Part shown: in pieces, positions 1 through 7,284 of the stretch
Layout of the letters: every line of letters starts with the position of its first letter
How positions within the stretch are numbered: position 1 is the stretch's first letter
Assembly (NCBI GenBank): GCA_030691295.1
Contig: JAUYEQ010000276.1
Span: forward strand, 1-7,460
Length of the DNA stretch: 7,460 nt
DNA from: Bacteroidota bacterium
GTDB taxonomy: Bacteria; Bacteroidota; Bacteroidia; Bacteroidales; Prolixibacteraceae
Reading direction: 5' to 3'
The notes under the pieces: model-generated
Databases searched by the model: none
Told to the model about the DNA's origin: nothing
Seen by the model: the letters and a program-made list of their open reading frames with translations, nothing else
Made by a program: the position numbers and the translations under genes

Positions 1-2
1 AT

Positions 3-230
3 GTTCTTCATTTGAATACAAAAGATTTGAGGGATACCCGCGCTGGATATTACAAGATGTTTGATGACAAGATCAAACAAAAAGGAAACGAGTATAAAGG
101 GAAACAAATTCCTCGAAGCTTTTTTGAAACAGAGAAAGAACAATTACTTACAAAATTTGGTGGCAAATTTCCTGAATTCTGCCTGGTTGGCGTGTATTTG
201 CTCAATAAAAGAATAAGCAAGCTGAATTGA
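3..230 (+). CDS. 3' end of an unrecognised gene (partial at the window edge)
   Basis: The reading frame is open from the window edge (first full codon at 3) and ends at a tandem stop TGA-TAA at 228-233, so this is the C-terminal ~75 residues of a gene starting upstream. A TTG at 12 could act as a start but nothing supports it. The peptide is hydrophilic and lysine-rich over its first ~56 residues (it includes DTRAGYYKMFDD and KQIPRSFFETEKEQ), with codon use resembling the downstream genes. The last ~16 residues (from CLVGVYLL) look less protein-like, which may reflect a frameshift near 175-180. No signal peptide, membrane segment or known motif is visible and I do not recognise the family. 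The same frame resumes with a protein-like peptide at 234-344, so the gene could be broken here. Reality of coding is moderately sure; function is unknown. Confidence 0.5.
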   Translation, partial: VLHLNTKDLRDTRAGYYKMFDDKIKQKGNEYKGKQIPRSFFETEKEQLLTKFGGKFPEFCLVGVYLLNKRISKLN

Positions 231-233
231 TAA

Positions 234-344
234 ATAAGTCTGACAATTTTTGATCACAAAAAACGCCCGGAGGTTAACCCGCACGTCTACTACATTTATT
301 CGCCCAACATGGGCGATATACAGCCAAATAATCAACAATATTAG
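234..344 (+). pseudogene. possible in-frame coding remnant after the stop of the first gene
   Basis: In the same frame as the gene ending at 230, codons 234-341 are open and end at TAG 342-344. The peptide, with its core KKRPEVNPHVYYIYSPNMGD at 258-317, reads like a natural protein C-terminus, and its codons are more GC-rich than the surrounding spacer. There is no plausible start codon at its beginning. It could be the original 3' end of the upstream gene, now cut off by a frameshift or by the stops at 228-233, or it could be chance. The competing forward frame beginning at a TTG at 250 gives a less convincing protein. I could not identify a family. Confidence 0.25.
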
Positions 345-459
345 AGTTAGTCCATATCGTCGGAATTTTATTTCGATCGCTTTATTGTTTCAGCCAGTCA
401 TTGCAAATCCTTCAAAATGCAAAATATTCATAAATTAGTATTTTGCTGAATATTTGTGT

Positions 460-475
460 GTAATTTCAAAATTAC
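460..475. promoter_or_regulatory. inverted repeat GTAATTT-CA-AAATTAC, possible operator
   Basis: A perfect 7-bp inverted repeat with a 2-bp spacer, about 160 bp upstream of the glnN start. A second, overlapping arm pair (AAAATT 468-473 with AATTTT 481-486) surrounds it. A similar element with the same ATTTCAAAA core lies at 577-591. The position fits an upstream regulator site, but AT-rich spacers produce such palindromes by chance, so binding is only a suggestion. Confidence 0.25.
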
Positions 476-560
476 TACGAAATTTTAAGGCTATTTCTGA
501 ATTAATTGTAAATATTTTATCAAATGCCTGTATTTTTATGTGTGCATTTCATTTTTTGTA

Positions 561-568
561 TATTTTTG
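561..568 (+). promoter_or_regulatory. candidate glnN promoter, -7 element TATTTTTG
   Basis: The octamer matches the Bacteroidota -7 consensus TAnnTTTG at every fixed position. It would place transcription start near 575 and give a leader of about 60 nt before glnN. No clear TTG -33 element lies 17-23 nt upstream, which lowers confidence. Confidence 0.4.
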
Positions 569-576
569 CTATGTGA

Positions 577-591
577 TTATTTCAAAAATAA
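577..591. promoter_or_regulatory. inverted repeat TTATTT-CAA-AAATAA near the predicted glnN transcription start
   Basis: Perfect 6-bp arms with a 3-bp spacer, sharing the central ATTTCAAAA with the palindrome at 460-475. It lies just after the candidate promoter, where a bound repressor would block initiation. The link to nitrogen control is conjecture. Confidence 0.22.
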
Positions 592-633
592 AAAGACATT
601 AACAAACACATAAACGATTAAATTTTTAAAATT

Positions 634-2823
634 ATGGCACAATTCAGATTTAGAGCTCTTGAAGAAGTTCTTACAAGAAAACCGGTAGAAGTTAAACGAC
701 AGGAGAACCTTGTTTCTGATTTTTACGGCATGAATGTTTTCGATCGGCCAAAAATGAAAAAATACTTGTCGAAGGAAGCATACAAGTCAGTAATTGATGC
801 AGTTGACAATGGAACTCCAATTGATCGCAAAATGGCCGATCAGGTTGCACAGGGAATGAAATCGTGGGCATTGGAAAACGGAGCCACACACATTACCCAC
901 TGGTTTCATCCGTTGACCGACGGTACCGCTGAAAAGCATGATGCATTTGTTGTTCATGGTGAAAACGGTGGCGTTGTTGAATCATTATCAGGAACAATGC
1001 TTTCACAACAAGAGCCCGATGCTTCTTCATTCCCAAGCGGAGGTATCCGTCAAACTTTCGAAGCCCGTGGTTATACAGCATGGGATCCATCTTCACCTGC
1101 CTTCATCGTTGACAACACACTGACAATTCCAACTATATTTATTTCATATACCGGCGAAGCGCTTGATTATAAAACTCCATTGTTAAGGGCAATTGCTGCT
1201 GTTGACAAAGCTGCTACCGAAGTTTGCCAGATGTTCGATAAAAATGTTTCGAAAGTGAATGCAAACCTTGGATGGGAACAGGAATACTTTTTGGTTGACG
1301 AAGCTTTGTTCATGGCTCGCCCAGACCTGATGCTGACCGGACGTACCTTGATGGGACACTCTGCTTCGAAAGATCAGCAGTTGGACGATCATTATTTCAG
1401 TTCAATTCCAACACGTGTATTCCGTTTCATGGAAGACCTGGAAAATGAAGCTTTCAAATTGGGTATTCCGGTAAAAACCCGTCACAATGAGGTTGCTCCA
1501 AACCAGTTTGAGCTTGCCCCTATTTACGAAGAATTGAACCTGGCCAACGATCACAACCAGATGATCATGGATTTAATGAAAAAAATCGCCCGTCGTCATA
1601 ACTTTGCGGTTCTATTTCACGAAAAACCATTTGCCGGAATCAACGGTTCAGGAAAACACAACAACTGGTCATTGTCAACCGATACCGGTGTAAACTTGTT
1701 TTCTCCGGGAAAAAATCCAAAATCGAATTTACAGTTTCTGACTTTCGTAATCAACACACTGAAAGCCTTGTATGTAAACCAGGATATGTTGCGTGCCAGT
1801 ATTCTTACAGCTCCAAACACACACCGTTTGGGCGCAAACGAAGCTCCTCCGGCAATCATTTCAGCTTTCCTTGGTACTGAAATTTCAAAAATGCTCGATT
1901 TGATGGAAGTTGCAGTCGTTGACCGCAAGATGACACCGGACGAAAAAACTGCTTTGAAATTAAATATCGGTCGTATTCCTGAAATTATTCTTGACAACAC
2001 CGACCGTAACCGTACGTCTCCATTTGCATTTACAGGAAATCGTTTCGAATTTCGTGCCGTTGGTTCATCCGCAAACTGTGCTTCTGCAATGATTGCGCTG
2101 AATACTGCCGTTGCCGACCAGCTTGTTAAATTTAAAATTGAAGTTGACGCATTGGTTGAAGGTGGAATTAAAAAAGACGAAGCCATCTTCCAGGTATTGA
2201 AAAAGCTGATCATCGAATCAAAACCAATCCGATTCGACGGAAACGGTTACAGCGAAGAATGGAGAATTGAAGCTGCTCGTCGTGGTTTGACAAATATTAT
2301 CAGCGTACCAACTGCATTGGAAGCTTTGCACGACAAACGCGTTGTTGAAATGTACGGCAAAGCCGGTGTTTTAACCCCACGTGAAATTGAAGGCCGTATT
2401 GAGGTAGAACTTGAAAAATACACCAAGAAAATTCAGATCGAATCACGCGTATTGGGCGATTTGGCGATTAACCACATCGTTCCTACCGCGGTTCAATACC
2501 AATCAATGCTGCTTGAAAATGTCAAGAATCTGAAGATCGTTTTCAGCGACGAAGAATACAAATCATTGGCCGAAGGACGTCTTGAGTTGATCAGAGAAAT
2601 AGGTGGTCACGTTTCGTCTATCAAAGCCAAAGTAAAAGAGATGATCGAAGCCCGTAAAGTTGCCAATATCATTGAGTCGGAAAAGGAAAAAACCTATGCT
2701 TATGAAAAAAGCGTGAGACCTTATCTTGATGATATTCGTTATCACATTGACAAACTCGAATTGATTGTTGACAATGAACTTTGGCCATTGCCAAAATACC
2801 GTGAATTACTATTCGTTAAATAG
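634..2823 (+). CDS. glnN: glutamine synthetase type III
   Basis: It makes glutamine from glutamate, ammonia and ATP in the cytoplasm, the entry step of ammonia assimilation. Its 729 residues match the GSIII class, far longer than GSI or GSII, and characterised GSIII forms two stacked hexamers. The N-terminal GSIII domain includes HWFHPLTDGTAEKHDAF (89-105). The catalytic core follows: metal/substrate motif WEQEYF (214-219; Glu215, Glu217), HNEVAPNQFE (284-293; Glu286, Glu293), the glutamate-binding loop NGSGKH (337-342) after FHEKPFAGI, and the arginine motif RFEFR (470-474). The C-terminal ~200 residues are the helical extension special to GSIII. The gene is intact and all key residues are present. 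The ATG at 634 is chosen because the family's N-terminal RFRALEEV sequence begins just after it; the start has no Shine-Dalgarno, only A/T-rich sequence. Control may involve the upstream palindromes. It ends in its own terminator, so it is probably monocistronic. Confidence 0.97.
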   Translation: MAQFRFRALEEVLTRKPVEVKRQENLVSDFYGMNVFDRPKMKKYLSKEAYKSVIDAVDNGTPIDRKMADQVAQGMKSWALENGATHITHWFHPLTDGTAEKHDAFVVHGENGGVVESLSGTMLSQQEPDASSFPSGGIRQTFEARGYTAWDPSSPAFIVDNTLTIPTIFISYTGEALDYKTPLLRAIAAVDKAATEVCQMFDKNVSKVNANLGWEQEYFLVDEALFMARPDLMLTGRTLMGHSASKDQQLDDHYFSSIPTRVFRFMEDLENEAFKLGIPVKTRHNEVAPNQFELAPIYEELNLANDHNQMIMDLMKKIARRHNFAVLFHEKPFAGINGSGKHNNWSLSTDTGVNLFSPGKNPKSNLQFLTFVINTLKALYVNQDMLRASILTAPNTHRLGANEAPPAIISAFLGTEISKMLDLMEVAVVDRKMTPDEKTALKLNIGRIPEIILDNTDRNRTSPFAFTGNRFEFRAVGSSANCASAMIALNTAVADQLVKFKIEVDALVEGGIKKDEAIFQVLKKLIIESKPIRFDGNGYSEEWRIEAARRGLTNIISVPTALEALHDKRVVEMYGKAGVLTPREIEGRIEVELEKYTKKIQIESRVLGDLAINHIVPTAVQYQSMLLENVKNLKIVFSDEEYKSLAEGRLELIREIGGHVSSIKAKVKEMIEARKVANIIESEKEKTYAYEKSVRPYLDDIRYHIDKLELIVDNELWPLPKYRELLFVK

Positions 2824-2844
2824 TTATTGCAAACTGATAAATTT

Positions 2845-2877
2845 AAAGGCTTCCAAACATTACGGAAGCCTTTTTTT
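2845..2877 (+). terminator. intrinsic terminator of glnN
   Basis: A perfect 10-bp stem (AAAGGCTTCC at 2845-2854 with GGAAGCCTTT at 2864-2873), a 9-nt loop, and a run of seven T (2871-2877), starting 21 nt after the glnN stop codon. It separates glnN transcription from the lipoprotein genes. Confidence 0.93.
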
Positions 2878-2943
2878 ATTTCCTGAATAACCCTCGCCGG
2901 CTCAATCCGACAATTTTTCCTTGCCTGCTGCGTTCTCGTTAAG

Positions 2944-2962
2944 CCGAAAAGAGTAATTTCGG
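2944..2962. repeat. inverted repeat CCGAAA-N7-TTTCGG before the first lipoprotein gene
   Basis: Six-bp perfect arms (2944-2949 and 2957-2962) with a 7-nt spacer, ending 20 nt before the start codon. It could be an operator or, if transcribed, a small leader hairpin. No equivalent was found before the second paralog. Confidence 0.25.
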
Positions 2963-2969
2963 ACTTTCT

Positions 2970-2977
2970 TAGTTTTA
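2970..2977 (+). promoter_or_regulatory. weak -7-like element TAGTTTTA upstream of the first lipoprotein gene
   Basis: Seven of the eight positions fit TAnnTTTG, the final G being A. It lies only 5 nt before the ATG, so use would give an almost leaderless message, and no TTG is suitably placed upstream. The real promoter may lie elsewhere in 2881-2960. Confidence 0.2.
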
Positions 2978-2982
2978 GATAA

Positions 2983-4950
2983 ATGAAAATTAAATTCCTG
3001 ATATTGATTGCAGTCGCGCTTTTCGGTTCGGCCTGTTCGGTAAACAAACTGATTTCGGATGCAAATGCTTCTTTTTCAAGGAAAGAATATTTCGATGCTG
3101 CGGAAAAATTCAGGCTGGCCAACCAAAAAGTAAAAGACAAAACAATCAAACCTGCAATTTATTTCAAGCTTGCCGAAAGTTACCGGGAGTCGGGCTATTA
3201 CACGAAAGCGGCAGTTTGGTACCGGAATGCAATTCGTTCAGGTTACAAAGAACCGACACTTGAAATACGATACGCTGATGCTTTGCGCGGCGCTGGAAAA
3301 CCGGAGGAGGCCAAACTTATTTATGAAACTGAACTGAAGAAAGATCCCAAAAACACACAAGCTATCAATGGATTGGAATCCGTTCGCCGAATTCAGGAAT
3401 GGAAGGAAGTTCCTGAACTTTACATCATTGAAAATCTTAAAACAATCAATTCTGCAGCCAACGATATGGTTGTTCAAATCAATCCCGAATCAGAAAAGTC
3501 CATCTTTATAAAATCGTCACGGGAAGAAGTTCCAAACAAAAAGATCAATCCGGTTACCGGACAAAAATTCGCTGATTTCTTCCAATCGCGCTACGACACA
3601 ATTAAAAAACGATGGAGTCTTCCTGAACTTTTAAAAGAACCAACCTCACTGAATTCAACTGATGAAGAATTATTTCTGAATTTCAGTCCGTCAAAAGAAC
3701 AGGTTGTTTTTTCAAGATCAGTTTCCAATCCAACTCAACAGGCAACCAGCCAATTGCTTTTTATTCAGAAAAAAAACGGGCAATGGACAAGCCCCTCACC
3801 GCTCCGGTTTACAGCCGATGGAGCAAACTATCTTCAACCCATGATCACCGAAAGCGGCAAAACCCTTTGGTTTGCATCTGACCGGCCCGGAGGTTTTGGC
3901 GGATTTGACATCTGGAAATCAGAAATAAATGAAACGGGCATTATTTTGGAACCAATCAATGCAGGCGCTGAAATAAATACTCCCGGAAATGAATTGTATC
4001 CTTTCGAAAAACCCAATGGCTATTTTTATTTTTCCTCCGATTTTCATCCGGGATTTGGGGGCTTTGATATTTTTCAGGCACAAAAATCAGGAGGAAAATG
4101 GCAAATAGAACAACTTCCACCACCAGTAAACTCCATTGGAGACGATTTTTCCATTCAGTTTTTCGGAAATCTTGAAAAGGGCTTTTTTACCTCGAACCGA
4201 AAAGGCAGCCGCGGGACAGATGCTTATTCATTTTATCTCCCGCCAAAGTTATTTCAGTGTTTTGGCAAAATTCACGACAGCGAAACCGACTCGATCCTTC
4301 CTGATGTCAACATCCGGATTGTTGGTTCAGATGGTAGTTCGAAAAAAATCAGATCGGTGAACGGCAGGTTTCAGGCCAGTTTAAATCCTGAAAGCGATTA
4401 TGCAATCGTGGTTTTTGCCAATGGCTACCTCAATGCGCAGGCAAAAGTGTCAACCCGCGGGCTTCGTGAAGCGAAGGAGTTTGAGGTCGATATCAGACCG
4501 ATCCCAACCAACAAACCCATCCGGATCGATATTATCAACTACGAATTGGGGAAATGGGACTTGCTTCCGCAGGCAAAAACTTCGCTCGACAAGTTGGTTG
4601 AACTTCTGAAGCTGAATCCGGAGGCGATCATAGAACTGTCAGCACACACCGATGATATTGGCGATGAGAAATTCAACCTTGAACTCTCCGAAAAACGTGC
4701 GGCATCGGTGGCGCAATACCTTACAGAAAAAGGCATTCAGGATAAAAACCTGAAAGCCAAAGGTTACGGCGAATCTGCACCTCTGAAGATAAATGCAAAA
4801 CTTGCCCGGCAATACGAATTCTTAAATGAAGGCGATGTTTTAGATTCAGGCACAATTGAAAAACTTGGTAGCGACAATCTGAAAGATTTGGCTCGCGGAC
4901 TAAACAGGCGAACCGAATTCAAAGTAATTAATACCGTCACTGCAAAATAA
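2983..4950 (+). CDS. PorE-like OmpA-family lipoprotein with TPR, WD40-like propeller and CRD domains (first paralog)
   Basis: Predicted outer-membrane lipoprotein, 655 residues. Residues 1-17 are a signal peptide; FGSAC puts the lipidated Cys at 18, a looser lipobox than in its paralog. The start of the mature protein (CSVNKL) lacks the acidic surface-export signal known in Bacteroidota, so it should face the periplasm. TPR-like helices cover about 20-140. Five propeller blades span about 155-420, the later ones with SDRPGGFGGFDIW (299-311), HPGFGGFDIF (355-364) and SNRKGSR (404-410). A carboxypeptidase-regulatory-like sandwich lies at about 424-505 and the OmpA domain at 513-652. The OmpA motif HTDDIG has Asp557, with Arg572 15 residues later in SEKRA, the spacing of the diaminopimelate-binding pair; NRRTEF lies at 641-646. 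The domain order equals that of PorE, which links type IX secretion parts to peptidoglycan. That role here is inferred; other paralogs of the family have unknown partners. No Shine-Dalgarno is seen. Confidence 0.9.
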   Translation: MKIKFLILIAVALFGSACSVNKLISDANASFSRKEYFDAAEKFRLANQKVKDKTIKPAIYFKLAESYRESGYYTKAAVWYRNAIRSGYKEPTLEIRYADALRGAGKPEEAKLIYETELKKDPKNTQAINGLESVRRIQEWKEVPELYIIENLKTINSAANDMVVQINPESEKSIFIKSSREEVPNKKINPVTGQKFADFFQSRYDTIKKRWSLPELLKEPTSLNSTDEELFLNFSPSKEQVVFSRSVSNPTQQATSQLLFIQKKNGQWTSPSPLRFTADGANYLQPMITESGKTLWFASDRPGGFGGFDIWKSEINETGIILEPINAGAEINTPGNELYPFEKPNGYFYFSSDFHPGFGGFDIFQAQKSGGKWQIEQLPPPVNSIGDDFSIQFFGNLEKGFFTSNRKGSRGTDAYSFYLPPKLFQCFGKIHDSETDSILPDVNIRIVGSDGSSKKIRSVNGRFQASLNPESDYAIVVFANGYLNAQAKVSTRGLREAKEFEVDIRPIPTNKPIRIDIINYELGKWDLLPQAKTSLDKLVELLKLNPEAIIELSAHTDDIGDEKFNLELSEKRAASVAQYLTEKGIQDKNLKAKGYGESAPLKINAKLARQYEFLNEGDVLDSGTIEKLGSDNLKDLARGLNRRTEFKVINTVTAK

Positions 4951-5020
4951 TTGGCGATTTATGCGATCTCCGATACTTTAAATAAACCTTTTCCGTTTTT
5001 CAGAATGGATTTAAATTGGT

Positions 5021-5028
5021 TACTTTTA
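5021..5028 (+). promoter_or_regulatory. candidate promoter -7 element TACTTTTA before the second lipoprotein gene
   Basis: Seven of eight positions fit TAnnTTTG, 22 nt before the ATG, which is a normal leader length. There is no convincing -33 TTG. The 100-bp gap lacks a terminator, so the gene may be served both by this promoter and by read-through from its upstream paralog. Confidence 0.33.
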
Positions 5029-5050
5029 CCCCGAAACGTCATAATTTAAA

Positions 5051-7030
5051 ATGAAGCACACGGTTTTCCCCAAAACATTTCTGATTCTGCTGGTCTTTTT
5101 GCTTGGTTCCTGTTCTGCGCGCAAATACATGAATACTGGTCAGGTGTCATTTGACATTGGTGAACATTACAATGCCATTGAAAAATACCGAAAAGCATAC
5201 CGGGGACAGAAACTAAGTAAAGAAAAAGCCGAAATCACTTTCAAAATCGCCGAGTCGTACTACAAACTAAGCGATTTTGCCAAGGCTGCTATTTGGTATA
5301 AAAATGCCATTAAGCGAAATTATGACGATCCGATGTGCATGTTGCATTATGCCGATTGCCTGAGGGCTACCCAAAAATACGATGAAGCAATTACCTGGTA
5401 TCAAACCTATCTGGGTGTAAAACCCGACGATCAGTATGCAAAAAACGGACTTGAAGCCAGCAAAGTGGTGAATGAGTGGCTGGAAAATCCCGGAAGATAT
5501 TTGGTAAATCCGGTGAAGGAACTGAATTCGAAGAACAACGATTTTAGTCCCGTTTTCGTTGGTGGACGCGACAATGAAATTATTTTCACCTCCACACGCG
5601 AAACAGTGACCGGAAAACGTACCAGTAACATTACCGGAACCCGCTATGCCGATTTATTCACCAGCAAATTTGGGATACAAAAGCAAAAATGGGAAAAACC
5701 TGTTCTTCTGGAAGAAAACCTGTTAATCAATACCCTAAACGATGAGGGTGCTGCAACACTCTCGTCCCGTGGCGATCAACTGATTTTTACCCGCGCCCGG
5801 TTCGACAAAACAAAAGATCTGGGAACAGAATTGTATTCGGCCAATCAATCGAGGGGCGAATGGTCTGAGCCAATATTGATCGAGCTGGTGGGCGACAGCA
5901 TCATTGCAGCACATCCATCTTTAAGCGATGATGGCACGTTGCTCTACTTCGTGTCGGATAGAATCGGAGGATATGGCGGAAAAGACATCTGGGTTGCCAA
6001 AGACAAAGGTGGGGGTCATTTCGATAAACCTGAAAATCTTGGTCCTGAAATTAATACTCCCGGCGACGAAATGTTTCCCTTCATTCGTGAAAACGGCGAT
6101 TTGTATTTTTCATCGAATTACCATCCCGGAATTGGCGGCCTTGATATATTCAAAGCTGTTAAAGATGAAAAAGGGAAGTGGGTAATCCAAAACATGAAAA
6201 CACCCGTCAATTCGCCCGGCGACGATTTTGGTATGGCATTTATCAAAGGTGAAGTTGAAAAAGGCTTGTTTTCATCAAACCGTAAAGGCTCAAGAAGCGA
6301 CGATCTCTATTCTTTTTACCTTCCCCCGAAAATTTTCAATGCCACAGGTGAAGTTTTTAATAAGGAAACCAATCAGAAAATTGATGGTGCGATGATCCGT
6401 ATCATTGGTACCGATGGCACCAACCTGAAAATGCGGGCTGATGGCGGACGGTTTCAGTTCAAATTAAAACCAGAAACCGAATACGTTTTTGCCGCTTTCA
6501 GAGACGGCTTCCTGAACGACAAAGCCAGGACATCAACAATTGGACTTGAAGACAGCAAGGAATTCAGGTTTGAGTTTAAACTGTCGCCTACCGATGCGCC
6601 AATTAAAGTCAACAACATCAATTATGCCTTCGGAAGTTACGAAATCACTGAAGAATCAAAATTGGCGCTCGATTCGCTGGTTCAGTTACTTGTATTAAAT
6701 CCGACCATTAAGATAGAATTGATGGCCCACACCGACCACATTGGTAGCGATCAATTTAACTCCGAACTTTCGCAAAAACGTGCCCAGTCGGTGGTCGATT
6801 ACCTGATTTCGAAAAGAATTACCCCCGGACGATTGGTAGCCAAAGGTTATGGTGAAACATGGCCTAAAACTGTAACCCGGGCCATTTCCCAACAACACGA
6901 TTTCCTGAAACGAAACGACGAACTTACAGAAGATTTTATCCTGAAACTGACACCTGAACAGCAGGAAATTGCCAAAGCACTGAATCGACGAACTGAATTC
7001 AGGGTACTGTCGAACGATTTCCATGAATAG
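5051..7030 (+). CDS. PorE-like OmpA-family lipoprotein with TPR, WD40-like propeller and CRD domains (second paralog)
   Basis: This 659-residue predicted periplasm-facing outer-membrane lipoprotein is paralogous to the upstream gene along its whole length. The signal peptide ends in a canonical lipobox LGSC (Cys21), followed by SARKY without an acidic surface-export signal. TPR-like helices are at about 25-140 (KAAIWYKNAIKRNY at 78-91). Five propeller blades follow at about 160-425, seen at IIFTSTRE, LIFTRAR, SDRIGGYGGKDIW (302-314), HPGIGGLDIF (358-367) and SNRKGSR (409-415). A CRD-like sandwich is at about 429-511. The OmpA domain at about 519-655 carries HTDHIG with Asp562, and Arg577 15 residues later in SQKRA, so peptidoglycan binding looks intact; NRRTEF is at 645-650. 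Identity to the first paralog is highest in blades 4-5 (about 60% in a hand-aligned ~90-residue stretch) and lower in blades 1-2. A role as a PorE-type tether for type IX secretion or another envelope machine is inferred. The ATG at 5051 gives the full signal peptide. Confidence 0.91.
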   Translation: MKHTVFPKTFLILLVFLLGSCSARKYMNTGQVSFDIGEHYNAIEKYRKAYRGQKLSKEKAEITFKIAESYYKLSDFAKAAIWYKNAIKRNYDDPMCMLHYADCLRATQKYDEAITWYQTYLGVKPDDQYAKNGLEASKVVNEWLENPGRYLVNPVKELNSKNNDFSPVFVGGRDNEIIFTSTRETVTGKRTSNITGTRYADLFTSKFGIQKQKWEKPVLLEENLLINTLNDEGAATLSSRGDQLIFTRARFDKTKDLGTELYSANQSRGEWSEPILIELVGDSIIAAHPSLSDDGTLLYFVSDRIGGYGGKDIWVAKDKGGGHFDKPENLGPEINTPGDEMFPFIRENGDLYFSSNYHPGIGGLDIFKAVKDEKGKWVIQNMKTPVNSPGDDFGMAFIKGEVEKGLFSSNRKGSRSDDLYSFYLPPKIFNATGEVFNKETNQKIDGAMIRIIGTDGTNLKMRADGGRFQFKLKPETEYVFAAFRDGFLNDKARTSTIGLEDSKEFRFEFKLSPTDAPIKVNNINYAFGSYEITEESKLALDSLVQLLVLNPTIKIELMAHTDHIGSDQFNSELSQKRAQSVVDYLISKRITPGRLVAKGYGETWPKTVTRAISQQHDFLKRNDELTEDFILKLTPEQQEIAKALNRRTEFRVLSNDFHE

Positions 7031-7049
7031 CTTGCCCGTTTTGGGCAGG
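7031..7049 (+). terminator. hairpin directly after the second lipoprotein stop codon (weak terminator candidate)
   Basis: CTTGCCC pairs with GGGCAGG across a GTTTT loop, a 7-bp stem with one G-T wobble, beginning at the base after the TAG. No T-run follows, so it is not a standard intrinsic terminator; it may protect or mark the 3' end of the mRNA. Confidence 0.4.
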
Positions 7050-7057
7050 TAACTCTG

Positions 7058-7079
7058 CTGTATTACCACCTGTAATCAG
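7058..7079 (+). terminator. second hairpin downstream of the lipoprotein pair
   Basis: CTG-T-ATTAC pairs with GTAAT-CAG across a CACCT loop: eight base pairs with a single bulged T. It follows the first hairpin by 8 nt. A T-rich stretch occurs only from about 7091, so termination here would be atypical. Confidence 0.33.
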
Positions 7080-7284
7080 AATTAACAATTATTTCTTGTT
7101 TGATTGTTTTTTTAACATTCTGACATAAAAATGACACTAATTATGCCATATATCAAGTATGTATCTCGTTAGTGTATCTTTCTGTAATTTCCATTTTCAG
7201 GAAAAATCCAGCCGTTTACCATCGCTTTTCTCTCCTTTTGCCCTGATCACAAAATAGGACTTCGAACTCTTTATATCTTTTATT

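Larger units (their letters stand above)
231..633. other. AT-rich intergenic region upstream of glnN
   Basis: About 400 bp without a complete gene. The first ~110 bp hold the possible coding remnant described separately. From 345 on the DNA is strongly AT-rich and stop-rich in all frames, and it contains the candidate glnN promoter and two inverted repeats. No tRNA, terminator with a T-tract, or riboswitch-like fold was recognised. Confidence 0.6.

Noticed and set aside
250..438. Forward TTG-started open frame in the spacer upstream of glnN
   Set aside because: It has no start signal, an implausible composition, and the neighbouring frame gives a more protein-like peptide over 258-341.
345..633. 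Riboswitch or glutamine-sensing RNA in the glnN leader
   Set aside because: The sequence is AT-rich with only short palindromes; none of the known glutamine riboswitch features could be recognised.
1617..2213. 198-codon open frame on the - strand inside glnN
   Set aside because: It is wholly antisense to the conserved catalytic core of glutamine synthetase and has no recognisable motif; it mirrors the codon bias of glnN.
2742..3149. 135-codon open frame on the - strand spanning the glnN end and the first lipoprotein start
   Set aside because: It crosses two well-supported genes and the strong glnN terminator, with no domain or start signal of its own.
4953..4971. Imperfect hairpin GGCGAT/ATCTCC after the first lipoprotein gene as a terminator
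   Set aside because: The short stem has a mismatch and no T-run, so it does not support termination between the two paralogs.
2983..7030. Recent duplication or recombination between the two lipoprotein genes
   Set aside because: The copies differ throughout at both nucleotide and protein level, with no long identical tracts, so the duplication is old.
2983..7030. Type IX secretion cargo (C-terminal sorting domain) on the lipoproteins
   Set aside because: Both proteins end a few residues after the OmpA motif NRRTEF, leaving no room for a sorting domain, and both have lipoprotein signal peptides.
6695..7069. 124-codon open frame on the - strand over the end of the second lipoprotein
   Set aside because: It lies antisense to the conserved OmpA domain and shows no protein-like motif; it is a shadow frame.
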